Positions 1 to 8,200 of a stretch of 64,000 bases of DNA are shown here, piece by piece. The notes below the pieces were generated by a model. That model ran no database searches. It was not told the DNA's origin and was given only the letters and a program-made list of their open reading frames with translations. Positions within the stretch are counted from its first letter, which is position 1. Each line of letters begins with the position of its first letter. Made by a program: the position numbers and the translations under genes. This stretch comes from Novosphingobium sp. 18050 (lineage in GTDB: Bacteria; Pseudomonadota; Alphaproteobacteria; Sphingomonadales; Sphingomonadaceae): assembly GCF_902706195.1 (NCBI RefSeq), contig NZ_CACSJO010000023.1, forward strand, positions 1-64,000. The letters run 5' to 3'.

Positions 1-2186
1 GGCGCGAGGGGGGCGGGCCGGGCGCCGGGGGCCCCCGCCTTCAGCCAGTGGTCCAGCGTGCGCATCAGCATGGCCGGGTCTACCGGCTTGGAAATGTGGT
101 CGTTCATGCCGGCGGCGAAGCAGCGCTGCTTCTCCTCCTCATAGGCGTGGGCGGTCATGGCGATGATCGGCAGCCGGTCCGCAGACCAGCTTTCGCGGAT
201 CACCTTGGTCGCGCTGACGCCGTCCATTTCGGGCATCTGCACGTCCATCAGCACGCCCGCATAGGTCTCGCCGTGATCGCGCACGCGCTCGCAGGCGACG
301 CGGCCGTTTTCAGCGGAATCGACCTGCAGCCCGGCGTCGACCAACAGTTCGGTGGCGATCTCGCGGTTGATCTCGTTGTCTTCAACCAGCAGCACGCGCA
401 GACCGCGCAGGTGCGGAGCGACCATCGGCACCGTCTCTGCGGCGGGAACGGCAGGCTGCATCGGTGCGGCCTTCTGCGAGACGATCTCCGCGATCGTATC
501 GAGCAGTGTCCGGGGTACCACGGGCTTGGTCAGGAAGGCGGCCACTTCCGCGCTGCCCGGTCCCATCACGAAATCGTCGGCGCCGTAGGCGGTGATGATG
601 ATCGTGCGCGGGCGGGCGCCCTTGTAGACTGCCGCGTGCATCGCCTCGACCGTCTGCATCCCGTCCATACCGGGCATTTTCCAGTCCAGCAGCACGAGGT
701 CATAGGGGTTGCCGGCATCGTCCGCCGCGCCGATCGCGCCCAGCGCCTCGTCGCCCGAGGCCACGAGGTCCAGCGGGAGGTCCCAGCCTGAGAATATGTC
801 CTGCATGATCTGGCGCGAGGCGGGATTGTCGTCCGCCGCCAGGATGCGCAGGCGGCGGACCTGCGCGGGCACATGAAGTTCGGCGGCATCGGCCTCGTCG
901 TCCAGCGACATGCACATGCGGCAGGTGAAGGTACTGCCTTGGCCGGGGGTGCTGTCGACCCGGATGCTGCCGCCCATCTGCTCGACGATCTGACGGCAGA
1001 TCGCAAGGCCAAGGCCGGTGCCGCCAAAGCGCCGCGTGGTCGAACTGTCGGCCTGGGTGAAGGAGTTGAACAGCGCCGCCTGCTGCTCGGCGGTCATGCC
1101 GATGCCGGTATCGCATACGGCCAGCTGCACCATGATCTGGTCGTCCTGCTCGGCCCCGACATCCAGCAGGATCGTCACCGTTCCGCCTTCGGAGAACTTC
1201 ACCGCATTGCTGAGCAGGTTGAGCACGACCTGGTTGAAGCGCATCTCGTCGCCCGCGAGGCGGTGGGGCACGTCGCCCGCGATCTGGGACACCACCTTGA
1301 CGCCGTTCGCCTCGGCATCGGCGGCGACGAGCTGGACCTGATTGCGGATGGCGCCGCGGACGTCGAAGGGATGGGCTTCCAGCGTCAGCTTGCCGGCCTC
1401 GTTCTTGGAAAAGTCGAGGATGTCGTTGATGAGCCGCAGCAGCGAGACACCGGCCTGGTTGATCTTGCCGACATAGTCCTTCTGCCGCGCGTCGAGGTCG
1501 GTCCGTGCGACGAGGTGGCAGAAGCCCAGGATCGCATTCATCGGCGTGCGGATTTCGTGGCTCATGTTGGCCAGGAACAGACTCTTGGCGCGGTTGGCTT
1601 CTTCCGCTTCGTGGGTGCGTTCCTCCAGCGCTTCGTTCTTGGCGAGGATTTCCGCGCTCATGCGCTGGTTGCGCTCGAAACTCTCGACCAGCCGGTCGCT
1701 CAGCCATACCAGCACGGCGGTCTGGAAGACGACGATCACGGCGTGGACGATGACGCGGCCCAGATTGCCCTCGCCGGGGAACACCGCATAGGGCAGCAGG
1801 TAAAGCAGCAGCAGGTGATGCAGTGTCACTGCTGCCGCGGCGGCGAGGATAGCGCGGCGGTCGCACCAGGCGATCGTCAGCGCCAGCATGGCGAAGAAGT
1901 ACATGTGCATGTCCATCTGCCAGGCATGGCCGCGCAGCAGGACGAGGAGGATCGCCGGCTCTCCCATCAGGGCGATGGCGGAAAGATAGCGGGTGGCGGG
2001 CGCGATGCCCCGGTTGTGCCAGAGCCAGTGGTAACTGCCCGCGAGCAAGGCGCCGGCCAGCCCGGCGCCGATGGGCGAGTGGCCGGTCAGCACCGCGACC
2101 ATGGCAAGAAGGGGAACGTGGGCCCAGAACAATGCGACCAGAAAGCGGCCGAAGTGCAGGCGCAGCGTGTCCAGTTCCACGTTCAC
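1..2186 (-). CDS. Hybrid sensor histidine kinase with two receiver domains (3' end outside window)
   Basis: This is a membrane-bound hybrid two-component sensor; 728 codons lie in the window and the reading frame runs off position 1. From a GTG start preceded by GGAGAA, about 190 residues of hydrophobic helices (roughly six segments) are followed by a short coiled region. A HisKA domain follows (ANMSHEIRTPMNAILGF, phospho-His in SHE), then a HATPase domain with an N box (NLLSNAVKFSEGG), DTGIGM and GTGLGLAIC. Two receiver domains come next: the first has DLVLLDWKMPGMDG, the second VLLVEDNEINRE and LMDVQMPEMDG. An Hpt domain could lie beyond the edge. The GTG overlaps the stop of the upstream small membrane gene by 4 bp (GTGA), so the two are probably translationally coupled. 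The signal sensed is unknown. Confidence 0.9.
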   Translation of the reverse strand, partial: MNVELDTLRLHFGRFLVALFWAHVPLLAMVAVLTGHSPIGAGLAGALLAGSYHWLWHNRGIAPATRYLSAIALMGEPAILLVLLRGHAWQMDMHMYFFAMLALTIAWCDRRAILAAAAAVTLHHLLLLYLLPYAVFPGEGNLGRVIVHAVIVVFQTAVLVWLSDRLVESFERNQRMSAEILAKNEALEERTHEAEEANRAKSLFLANMSHEIRTPMNAILGFCHLVARTDLDARQKDYVGKINQAGVSLLRLINDILDFSKNEAGKLTLEAHPFDVRGAIRNQVQLVAADAEANGVKVVSQIAGDVPHRLAGDEMRFNQVVLNLLSNAVKFSEGGTVTILLDVGAEQDDQIMVQLAVCDTGIGMTAEQQAALFNSFTQADSSTTRRFGGTGLGLAICRQIVEQMGGSIRVDSTPGQGSTFTCRMCMSLDDEADAAELHVPAQVRRLRILAADDNPASRQIMQDIFSGWDLPLDLVASGDEALGAIGAADDAGNPYDLVLLDWKMPGMDGMQTVEAMHAAVYKGARPRTIIITAYGADDFVMGPGSAEVAAFLTKPVVPRTLLDTIAEIVSQKAAPMQPAVPAAETVPMVAPHLRGLRVLLVEDNEINREIATELLVDAGLQVDSAENGRVACERVRDHGETYAGVLMDVQMPEMDGVSATKVIRESWSADRLPIIAMTAHAYEEEKQRCFAAGMNDHISKPVDPAMLMRTLDHWLKAGAPGARPAPLA

Positions 2187-2605
2187 AGGGTATTCTCCGG
2201 GGATGAAGGGGGCGCGCATCCGGCCCGCGCGGGAACCGGGACGGCCAGCCAGGCACCTGCCTTGCGCGCTGCGGCCGGGAAATCGGCACGGGTGGAATCG
2301 GCTATGACAAGGTTGGAAAACAGAGCCTTGGCCGCCAGCCCGCCATCGGCAGCGCGCACGAGGTGGACGGTCCGGGCCAAAGTCGATCCGGGCGGCGCCA
2401 TGACCAGATACTGGCTTGAAGGCTGCCCCGTGGTGACCCACGCCACACCCAGCCCGCCAAGGCCGAGCAGGAGCAGCAGGGCGGCCGGAAGAAAGTCTGC
2501 GATCCCGCTTCGTTCCGTCCGGATGCCGGGGTCGGCCTTGCGCCTCGCCCCGGCAGGAGCGAGCGGCGGAAGGTCGGATCGTCGAGGCAGGACAGGCCGA
2601 TTCAT
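2183..2605 (-). CDS. Small single-pass membrane protein, unknown function
   Basis: 140 residues with one clear transmembrane stretch at about residues 38-58 (Leu/Gly/Ala rich) and an Arg/Pro-rich N-terminus that should stay in the cytoplasm. The roughly 80 residues after the helix would be periplasmic. I do not recognise a family. Reality is supported by its stop codon overlapping the GTG start of the hybrid kinase in a GTGA coupling. Being co-translated with a sensor kinase, it could be an accessory or input subunit, but that is inference. No strong ribosome binding site is visible ahead of its ATG. Confidence 0.6.
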   Translation of the reverse strand: MNRPVLPRRSDLPPLAPAGARRKADPGIRTERSGIADFLPAALLLLLGLGGLGVAWVTTGQPSSQYLVMAPPGSTLARTVHLVRAADGGLAAKALFSNLVIADSTRADFPAAARKAGAWLAVPVPARAGCAPPSSPENTL

Positions 2606-2639
2606 ACACTCATTATGACGTGATATCGGTTTTTAAGGG

Positions 2640-3158
2640 TTAATACTGAGTAAGTTTTTCCGCCGCACCTGCGAGGGTGCGGCCGGCCCGGCGAAAGAGG
2701 GCAATGCCCAGTCCGATATTGCCGAGAAGCACCAGGCCCTGAGCAGCGAGAAACGGCGGTTCGGTCCCGGTCGGGGCCAGCGCATTGAGCGCGGGCAGCT
2801 TCTGGAATGCCTGCACCACCAGTACGAACATGTTCAGCCACAGCGATGCCGTGGCCCCCACCGCGAAAACGCGAGGCGCGGCGCGGCCGAAAACGCCGGT
2901 ATGGCGGGCGGCCAGGCTGATGGCCAGGACGATGCCGGTAACGATCCCGGTGGCGAAGGCCGGGGTCGCACCGGTGAAGGGGAAGAGGAACCCGGTGACC
3001 ACCGTCGCCACGGTCGTCCAGATGAACAGGGGTAGCACTGCCCCCGGCGACTTGCCCCGCGCCAGCGCGGGGAGCGCCGCGAGACCGGCGATTATGGCGA
3101 CCAGACTGATCGCGACATGGGCCGCGACGAACTGCGCGGTGGTGAGGCCCAGGGTCAT
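2640..3158 (-). CDS. Four- to five-helix integral membrane protein, unknown function
   Basis: 172 residues, strongly hydrophobic, with helices at about 8-30, 40-62, 66-84, 100-118 and 135-155. Its ATG follows a good GGAGGAG ribosome binding site 16 bp after the stop of the upstream SDR, so the two are probably in one operon that may continue into the small membrane protein and the sensor kinase. No catalytic motif is visible and no family is recognised with confidence. Small helical-bundle membrane proteins like this are often carriers or redox-associated proteins, but nothing in the sequence decides it. Confidence 0.7.
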   Translation of the reverse strand: MTLGLTTAQFVAAHVAISLVAIIAGLAALPALARGKSPGAVLPLFIWTTVATVVTGFLFPFTGATPAFATGIVTGIVLAISLAARHTGVFGRAAPRVFAVGATASLWLNMFVLVVQAFQKLPALNALAPTGTEPPFLAAQGLVLLGNIGLGIALFRRAGRTLAGAAEKLTQY

Positions 3159-3173
3159 GGCGCTCCTCCCTGT

Positions 3174-3971
3174 TCAGGCCGATGCCGTCACGCCGTAGCG
3201 CGGCGCGGCGTGGGCATGGGAAAGATCGGGGCGCAGCGCATTGCGGGCTGCGACATAGGCTTCGTAAGCGGCCATGTCGGGCAGGGCGGGGATCGTCACC
3301 GTCTCGCCCATGTCCAGCCCGGCGAGGGCGGCGTCGACCATCTCGCCTGCATCCATGATCATCGTAGCGGGCAGGCTGGCGAGCATTTCCCCGGTCCAGA
3401 TCGCGGTGCGGGTTATGCCGGGCAATACCGCCTGAACGCGCACGCCCTTGGGGCCCAGCTCTGCCTGCAGCGCCTCGGAAAAGGCGAGGACGAAGGCCTT
3501 GGTCGCCGGGTAGACGGCGGTGAAACCGGCCGGCATCAGTGCGGTCACCGAGGTCAGGTTGATGATCGTGCCAGCCCCGGCAGCGGCAAGGCGCGGAGCG
3601 ATCGCGGCGGAGAGCCGGGTGACGGCGCGCACGTTGAGGTCGATCATGCCCGAAAGATACTCGGGATCGGCCTCCAGTATCGGGCCTTCGTTGGCGATCC
3701 CGGCATTGTTGACGAGCCCGGTGATCTTCTCATCCTTGCGCAGCCGGGCTTCGATGCGGGCGAGGTCGTCGGGATCGGAAAGATCGGCGCCGATCGTTTC
3801 CACCGACACTCCGGTGGCGGCGGCGAGCCGTTCGGCAAGCTCCGCCAGCCGGTCGACGCGGCGGGCGACGAGGATCAGGTCGTGGCCGCGTCTGGCAAGG
3901 CGGTCGGCATAAACCGCGCCGATGCCGTCGGAGGCGCCGGTGACGAGAAATGTCTGCGGGGGCATGGGCAA
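3174..3971 (-). CDS. Short-chain dehydrogenase/reductase (classical SDR)
   Basis: 265 residues, normal for a classical SDR. The cofactor loop TGASDGIG is at about residues 11-18, the NNAG strand at about 91-94, and the catalytic Ser (NLTSVTA) and YPATK (Tyr-x3-Lys) follow in order. An Arg pair after the second strand (VARRVDR) suggests NADP(H). The start ATG is preceded by GGGAG at good spacing; an ATG two codons later is also possible. It heads a minus-strand run of four genes ending in a hybrid sensor kinase. Substrate cannot be told from sequence; the family covers alcohols, sugars, steroids and acyl chains. Confidence 0.9.
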   Translation of the reverse strand: MPMPPQTFLVTGASDGIGAVYADRLARRGHDLILVARRVDRLAELAERLAAATGVSVETIGADLSDPDDLARIEARLRKDEKITGLVNNAGIANEGPILEADPEYLSGMIDLNVRAVTRLSAAIAPRLAAAGAGTIINLTSVTALMPAGFTAVYPATKAFVLAFSEALQAELGPKGVRVQAVLPGITRTAIWTGEMLASLPATMIMDAGEMVDAALAGLDMGETVTIPALPDMAAYEAYVAARNALRPDLSHAHAAPRYGVTASA

Positions 3972-4178
3972 TCTCCCTGGTCGTTAGAGACGGAGATTCT
4001 GGCGGCAAGGGCACCGATACCAGAATGCACCGAATCGCGCCGGAAAGCGAGCGGAACGGCACGCACCCCTCGATGGCGCGCCCTTGGGGCCGTCACGGGC
4101 TGATCGCTGGCGCGCCGGGCGCGTTTTGGCTATCGTGGGGCGTCGGCGGACTGAACTGCGGCGGAGCGCGTAAGGGGC

Positions 4179-6125
4179 ATGCAAGTCGAGAACGAGGCAA
4201 CTGCCGTAGAAGGCCGTTTCGAACTGCTCGTTCAGAGCGTGACCGACTACGCCATCTACATGCTCGACCCCACCGGGATCGTCACCAGCTGGAATGCTGG
4301 GGCGGAGCGTTTCAAGGGGTACAAGCCGCACGAGATCATCGGCCAGCATTTCTCCCGCTTCTATGGCGAGGGTGACCGCGCGGCCGGGATCCCCGAACGC
4401 GCCTTGCAGACCGCCGCCACCGAAGGCCGCTTCGAGGCCGAGGGCTGGCGCCTGCGCAAGGATGGCAGCCGGTTCTGGGCCAATGTCGTGATCGACCCGG
4501 TTCGCAATCCCGGCGGCCAGCTGATCGGCTTCGCCAAAGTCACACGCGACCTGACCGAGCGGCGCAAGGCCGACGAGGAACTGCGCCGCAGCGAGGAGCG
4601 CTTCCGCCTGCTGGTACAGAGCGTGACCGACTACGCGATCTACATGCTCGACCCAGACGGCCATGTCACAAGCTGGAATGCCGGGGCCGAGCGCTTCAAG
4701 GGATACCGGGTCGAAGAGATCATCGGTCAGCATTTCTCGCGCTTCTACCTCGACGAGGACCGCGCGGCCGGGGTGCCGGCGCGGGCGCTGGCCACTGCGC
4801 TGAATGCGGGACGCTTCGAGGCGGAAGGCTGGCGCCTGCGCAAGGACGGGTCGAAATTCTGGGCCAGCGTGGTCATCGATCCGGTCCGGGGCGACAACGG
4901 CGACCTTGTCGGCTTTGCCAAGATCACCCGCGACCTGACCGAGCGCAAGCGCGCGCAGGAGGCGCTGGAGCAGGCCCAGCAGGCCTTCTACCAATCGCAG
5001 AAGATGGAGGCGATCGGCCAGCTGACCGGCGGCGTCGCCCACGATTTCAACAACCTGCTTGCCGCCATCGTCGGCAGCGCCGATCTTGCCCGGCGAAGGA
5101 TGGGGCAGGGGCAGGACATCACCCGCTTCCTCGACAACATCATGGAAGCGGCGCAGCGCGGGGCGACGCTGACCCAGCGCATGCTCGCCTTTGCGCGCAG
5201 GCAGGATTTGCGACTGGAAGCGGTGGACCTGGCCGCGCTGGTGCGCGGCATGGCAGAACTGCTGGAACGCACGATCGGATCGGGCGTGACCATCGACACG
5301 CAGTTCCCGCTGACCCTTCAGACCGTGCGCGCCGATCCCGCCCAGCTTGAACTGGGGCTGCTGAACCTGGCGGTGAACGCGCGCGATGCGATGCCGGATG
5401 GGGGCAGGATACTGATCTCCGCTACACGCGCACAGAGCCGTGTTCAGCAGGGCCTCGCGCCCGGCGACTACGTCTGCCTGACCGTGGCGGACGAGGGCAC
5501 CGGCATGGATGCAGCCACTTTGGAGAAATCCGTAGAACCGTTCTTCACCACCAAGGGCATCGGCAAGGGCACCGGGCTGGGACTGTCGATGGTGGTGGGC
5601 ATGGCCGAGCAGTTCGGCGGCAAGGCGACCTTGAAAAGCACACCGGGGGAAGGCACGGCGGTCACGCTGTGGCTGCCTGCGGTGCTTGCCGCTGCCGCCG
5701 AAGCTCCGGCGCCGACGGCGCAGGTCGGCCGGATGAAGGCGATGACCGTGCTTGCGGTGGACGACGACGACATCGTCCTGCTCAACACGGCGGCGATGCT
5801 GTCAGATCTGGGCCATACGGTGCTGCAGGCCGCGTCGGGCGCGCAGGCTCTCCAGATACTCGGCCGGACCGCCGTGGACCTGCTCGTCACCGACTATGCG
5901 ATGCCGCAGATGACGGGCGGCGAACTGGCGGACGCGGTGCGGGCCGGGTGGCCGGAGCTGCCGATCCTGATGATCTCGGGATATGCCGATCTGCCGACCG
6001 GGGTGCGACTGCATTACCGCCGGCTCGCCAAGCCGTTCCGCCAGGACGAACTCTCCGCCGCGATTGCCGAAATCGTGCCGCTGCCGGTCTCGGGCGAGGT
6101 GGTGGAGTTCCGCCCCCGCACATAG
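4179..6125 (+). CDS. PAS-PAS histidine kinase with C-terminal receiver domain
   Basis: 648 residues without signal peptide or membrane segment, so a cytoplasmic sensor. Two nearly identical PAS modules (about residues 10-130 and 140-260) share QSVTDYAIYMLDP, TSWNAGAERFKGY, IIGQHFSRFY and GRFEAEGWRLRKDGS, an internal duplication. The kinase core follows: phospho-acceptor H288 in GGVAHDFNNLL, an N box (LNLAVNARDAM), ADEGTGM and GTGLGLSMV. A receiver domain ends the protein, with an acidic pocket at DDDD, phospho-acceptor D572 (VTDYAMPQM) and the conserved Lys in LAKPF. The kinase class with VAHDFNNLL usually passes phosphate to its own or a partner receiver. The gene is divergent from the SDR across a 207-bp intergenic region in which I could not assign a promoter. 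The ATG lies just behind AAGGGG. Confidence 0.93.
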   Translation: MQVENEATAVEGRFELLVQSVTDYAIYMLDPTGIVTSWNAGAERFKGYKPHEIIGQHFSRFYGEGDRAAGIPERALQTAATEGRFEAEGWRLRKDGSRFWANVVIDPVRNPGGQLIGFAKVTRDLTERRKADEELRRSEERFRLLVQSVTDYAIYMLDPDGHVTSWNAGAERFKGYRVEEIIGQHFSRFYLDEDRAAGVPARALATALNAGRFEAEGWRLRKDGSKFWASVVIDPVRGDNGDLVGFAKITRDLTERKRAQEALEQAQQAFYQSQKMEAIGQLTGGVAHDFNNLLAAIVGSADLARRRMGQGQDITRFLDNIMEAAQRGATLTQRMLAFARRQDLRLEAVDLAALVRGMAELLERTIGSGVTIDTQFPLTLQTVRADPAQLELGLLNLAVNARDAMPDGGRILISATRAQSRVQQGLAPGDYVCLTVADEGTGMDAATLEKSVEPFFTTKGIGKGTGLGLSMVVGMAEQFGGKATLKSTPGEGTAVTLWLPAVLAAAAEAPAPTAQVGRMKAMTVLAVDDDDIVLLNTAAMLSDLGHTVLQAASGAQALQILGRTAVDLLVTDYAMPQMTGGELADAVRAGWPELPILMISGYADLPTGVRLHYRRLAKPFRQDELSAAIAEIVPLPVSGEVVEFRPRT

Positions 6126-6154
6126 GCGCCGAGGCCTGGTGACGCGGCGCGGGC

Positions 6155-6202
6155 TTGCCACTTTCGCCATTGCGAGCGTGCCCGCAACGACGAAAGTGGC
6201 AA
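6155..6202. terminator. Bidirectional hairpin between convergent genes
   Basis: A perfect 12-bp inverted repeat (TTGCCACTTTCG at 6155-6166 and CGAAAGTGGCAA at 6191-6202) encloses an inner TTGCG/CGCAA stem. It lies between the stop of the PAS kinase and the stop of the flavin monooxygenase, which converge here. There is no long T-run, so it may act as an RNA-stabilising or bidirectional terminator structure. The inner part resembles the CATTGCGAGC intergenic repeat also found at 14241-14315. Confidence 0.6.
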
Positions 6203-6207
6203 AGCCG

Positions 6208-7284
6208 TCAGAGCACCAGAGGCGCGTGGTTGATGTTCGGCAGCACATGCCGCGCGAACAGGTCCGCTTCGGCCGCGTGCGGATAGCCCGACAGGATGAA
6301 GGCATCGATGCCCTCGTCCTGATAGGCGCGCAACTTGGCCAGTACCTGATCGGGATCGCCGACGATCGCCGCGCCGCAGCCCGATCGCGCACGGCCGATG
6401 CCGGTCCACAGGTTGTCCTCGACGAAACCGTCGCCGCCCGCGGCAGAGCGCAGTTCCGCCTGCCGGGTCACGCCGACGCTGGCGCTGTCGAGCGACTTCT
6501 TGCGGATGGCCTCGCCGGCTTCGTCGTCCAGCTTGGACAGCAGGCGGTCGGCATAGACGCGCGCCTCGTCCTCGGTCTCGCGCACGATCACGTGGGCGCG
6601 GTAGCCGAACTTCAGGGTGCGGCCGTACTTGGCGGCGCGCGCGGTCATGTCGGCGATGGTTTCGCGGACCTTGTCCATGGTGTCGGGCCACATCAGGTAC
6701 ACGTCGCAGGCCTTGGCCGCAGCCTCGCGCGCGTCTTCGGAAAGGCCGCCGAAGTAGAGCGGCGGGCACTTGCCCGAAACGGTGGAGATACGCGCCGGCG
6801 GCAAGTCGAGGTTGTAGAACTCGCCCTCGTACTTCAGATGCTCGCCGTTCAGCATGATCTTGAGGATCTGCATCACTTCTAGCGTGCGCTGGTAACGGGC
6901 GCGGCTGTCCAGCTTCTCGCCCGGCAGGTCGGACGAGATGATGTTGACCGTCAGCCGCCCGCCCAGAATGCGGTCGAGCGTGGCGATGCGGCGGGCCAAC
7001 TGCGGCGGCCAGTCCTCACCCATGCGTAGCGCCCAGAGCAGGCGGATCGTCTCCGTCATCGGGGCGATGGCGCCCGCGAACATGGTGGTGTCGATCCCCA
7101 GCGCATAGCCGGAAGGGAGCAGGATGTTGTCGAACCCGCCCTTTTCGGCCTGCATCACGATGTTGCGGCAGTGCTCCCAGCTGGACGCCAGCATGGGATC
7201 GGGCTGGCCGAGGAATTCGTAGTCATCGTCGCACAGCGCCGAAAACCAGCTTACCTCGCAGGTCTTGTCAGAGGTTCCGTTCAT
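6208..7284 (-). CDS. smoC: SsuD-type flavin-dependent monooxygenase, probable sulfoquinovose monooxygenase
   Basis: 358 residues, bacterial-luciferase-like (LLM) fold. The C-terminal half matches alkanesulfonate monooxygenase SsuD closely: NLWTGIGRARSGCGAAIVGD and FILSGYPH. The SsuD active-site residues R226, H228 and Y331 correspond to R229 and H231 (YRAHVIVRET) and Y334 here; SsuD's Cys54 region is different. Such enzymes use FMNH2 and O2 to cleave a C-SO3 bond, giving an aldehyde and sulfite. Because the operon also encodes a sulfoquinovosidase and an aldo/keto reductase, the likely reaction is sulfoquinovose to 6-oxo-glucose plus sulfite, as in the oxidative SQ pathway of Agrobacterium (SmoC). 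The start used is the ATG that overlaps the stop of the reductase gene (ATGA); a longer reading frame exists but would run into it. Substrate is inferred from context. Confidence 0.85.
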   Translation of the reverse strand: MNGTSDKTCEVSWFSALCDDDYEFLGQPDPMLASSWEHCRNIVMQAEKGGFDNILLPSGYALGIDTTMFAGAIAPMTETIRLLWALRMGEDWPPQLARRIATLDRILGGRLTVNIISSDLPGEKLDSRARYQRTLEVMQILKIMLNGEHLKYEGEFYNLDLPPARISTVSGKCPPLYFGGLSEDAREAAAKACDVYLMWPDTMDKVRETIADMTARAAKYGRTLKFGYRAHVIVRETEDEARVYADRLLSKLDDEAGEAIRKKSLDSASVGVTRQAELRSAAGGDGFVEDNLWTGIGRARSGCGAAIVGDPDQVLAKLRAYQDEGIDAFILSGYPHAAEADLFARHVLPNINHAPLVL

Positions 7285-8189
7285 GGCAGGGGCTCTCCTT
7301 TTGCGGCGACCAGTACCGCGTACCAACGCGCACGGGTCCAGCGGACCTTGAGTGCGTCGGCGCTTTCCGCGATCCGCTCGGCCTTTTGTGATCCGACGAT
7401 GGGGATGGCGCGGGCCGGGTGCGCCATGATCCAGCTATAGGCAGCCGCCGTGCGCGACACGCCGAACTCTTCTGCCACCGCATCCAGTTCGGCCGCGACG
7501 GCCAGCGCGCGCTCGTCCTTGGGGGCCGCGATGCGCCCGCCGCCCAGCGGCGACCATGCCATGACCGCCATGTCCATGGCGATCGCCTGGTCCAGTTCGC
7601 CGTTCTCGATCGGCGCCAGCTTGAGCGCGGACAGTTCGGGCTGGGTCGACACGATCGGCAGCGTCATGAACTGCTGCAGGGTGGCGATCTGGGCGGCGGT
7701 GAAGTTGGAGACGCCGAAGCTGCGGATCTTGCCCGCCTTGTGCGCTTCGTCGATGGCTTTTGCGATTACCGAAGGGTGCGTCAGGATGTCGGGACGGTGG
7801 ATCTGCCACAGCTCGACGGTGTCGGTGCCGAGGCGCGCCAGCGAAGCGTCGATGGCAGAGGTGAGGTATCCGGCGCTGGAATCGTAGGGCACGCCCATCG
7901 AAATGCCGCCCTTGGTGGCGATCACCAGCTTTTCGCGAAGGCCCGGCTCGCTGGCCAGTGCGCGGCCCAGCAGGGCTTCCGAAGCGCCGAAGGCCTCGTT
8001 GTTGTCGGGGCCGTAGATGTCGGCGGTGTCGATCAGGTTGATCCCGGCGTCGAGCGCGGCGTGGAGCAGCTTGACCACGGCCGAGACATCGTCGCCGCAA
8101 AGCCGCCAGTTACCCCAGGCGAGGGGGGAGACCATGATGCCGCTCTTGCCGAGCGGGCGACGGGCTTCGGGGGAAGGCAGATAAGTCAT
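7281..8189 (-). CDS. smoB: Aldo/keto reductase, probable 6-oxo-glucose reductase
   Basis: 302 residues with the full AKR catalytic tetrad: D54 and Y59 in NLIDTADIYG, K93 in ATKGG, and H131 in WQIHRPD. GVSNF and the cofactor-binding segment GSQKAERI near the C-terminus are also typical. It is a soluble NAD(P)H enzyme. Its gene lies 11 bp after the LacI regulator and overlaps the SsuD-like monooxygenase by 4 bp, inside the sulfoquinovosidase operon. In the oxidative SQ pathway an AKR (SmoB of Agrobacterium) reduces the 6-oxo-glucose made by the monooxygenase to glucose, and this gene sits in the right place for that job. The family assignment is firm; the substrate is inferred. Confidence 0.87.
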   Translation of the reverse strand: MTYLPSPEARRPLGKSGIMVSPLAWGNWRLCGDDVSAVVKLLHAALDAGINLIDTADIYGPDNNEAFGASEALLGRALASEPGLREKLVIATKGGISMGVPYDSSAGYLTSAIDASLARLGTDTVELWQIHRPDILTHPSVIAKAIDEAHKAGKIRSFGVSNFTAAQIATLQQFMTLPIVSTQPELSALKLAPIENGELDQAIAMDMAVMAWSPLGGGRIAAPKDERALAVAAELDAVAEEFGVSRTAAAYSWIMAHPARAIPIVGSQKAERIAESADALKVRWTRARWYAVLVAAKGEPLP

Positions 8190-8200
8190 GGAGTATCCTG

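Noticed and set aside
700..2289. Long minus-strand frame of 529 codons over the hybrid kinase
   Set aside because: It is Arg/Pro-rich with no motif, and another frame on the same strand encodes a full HisKA-HATPase-receiver protein.
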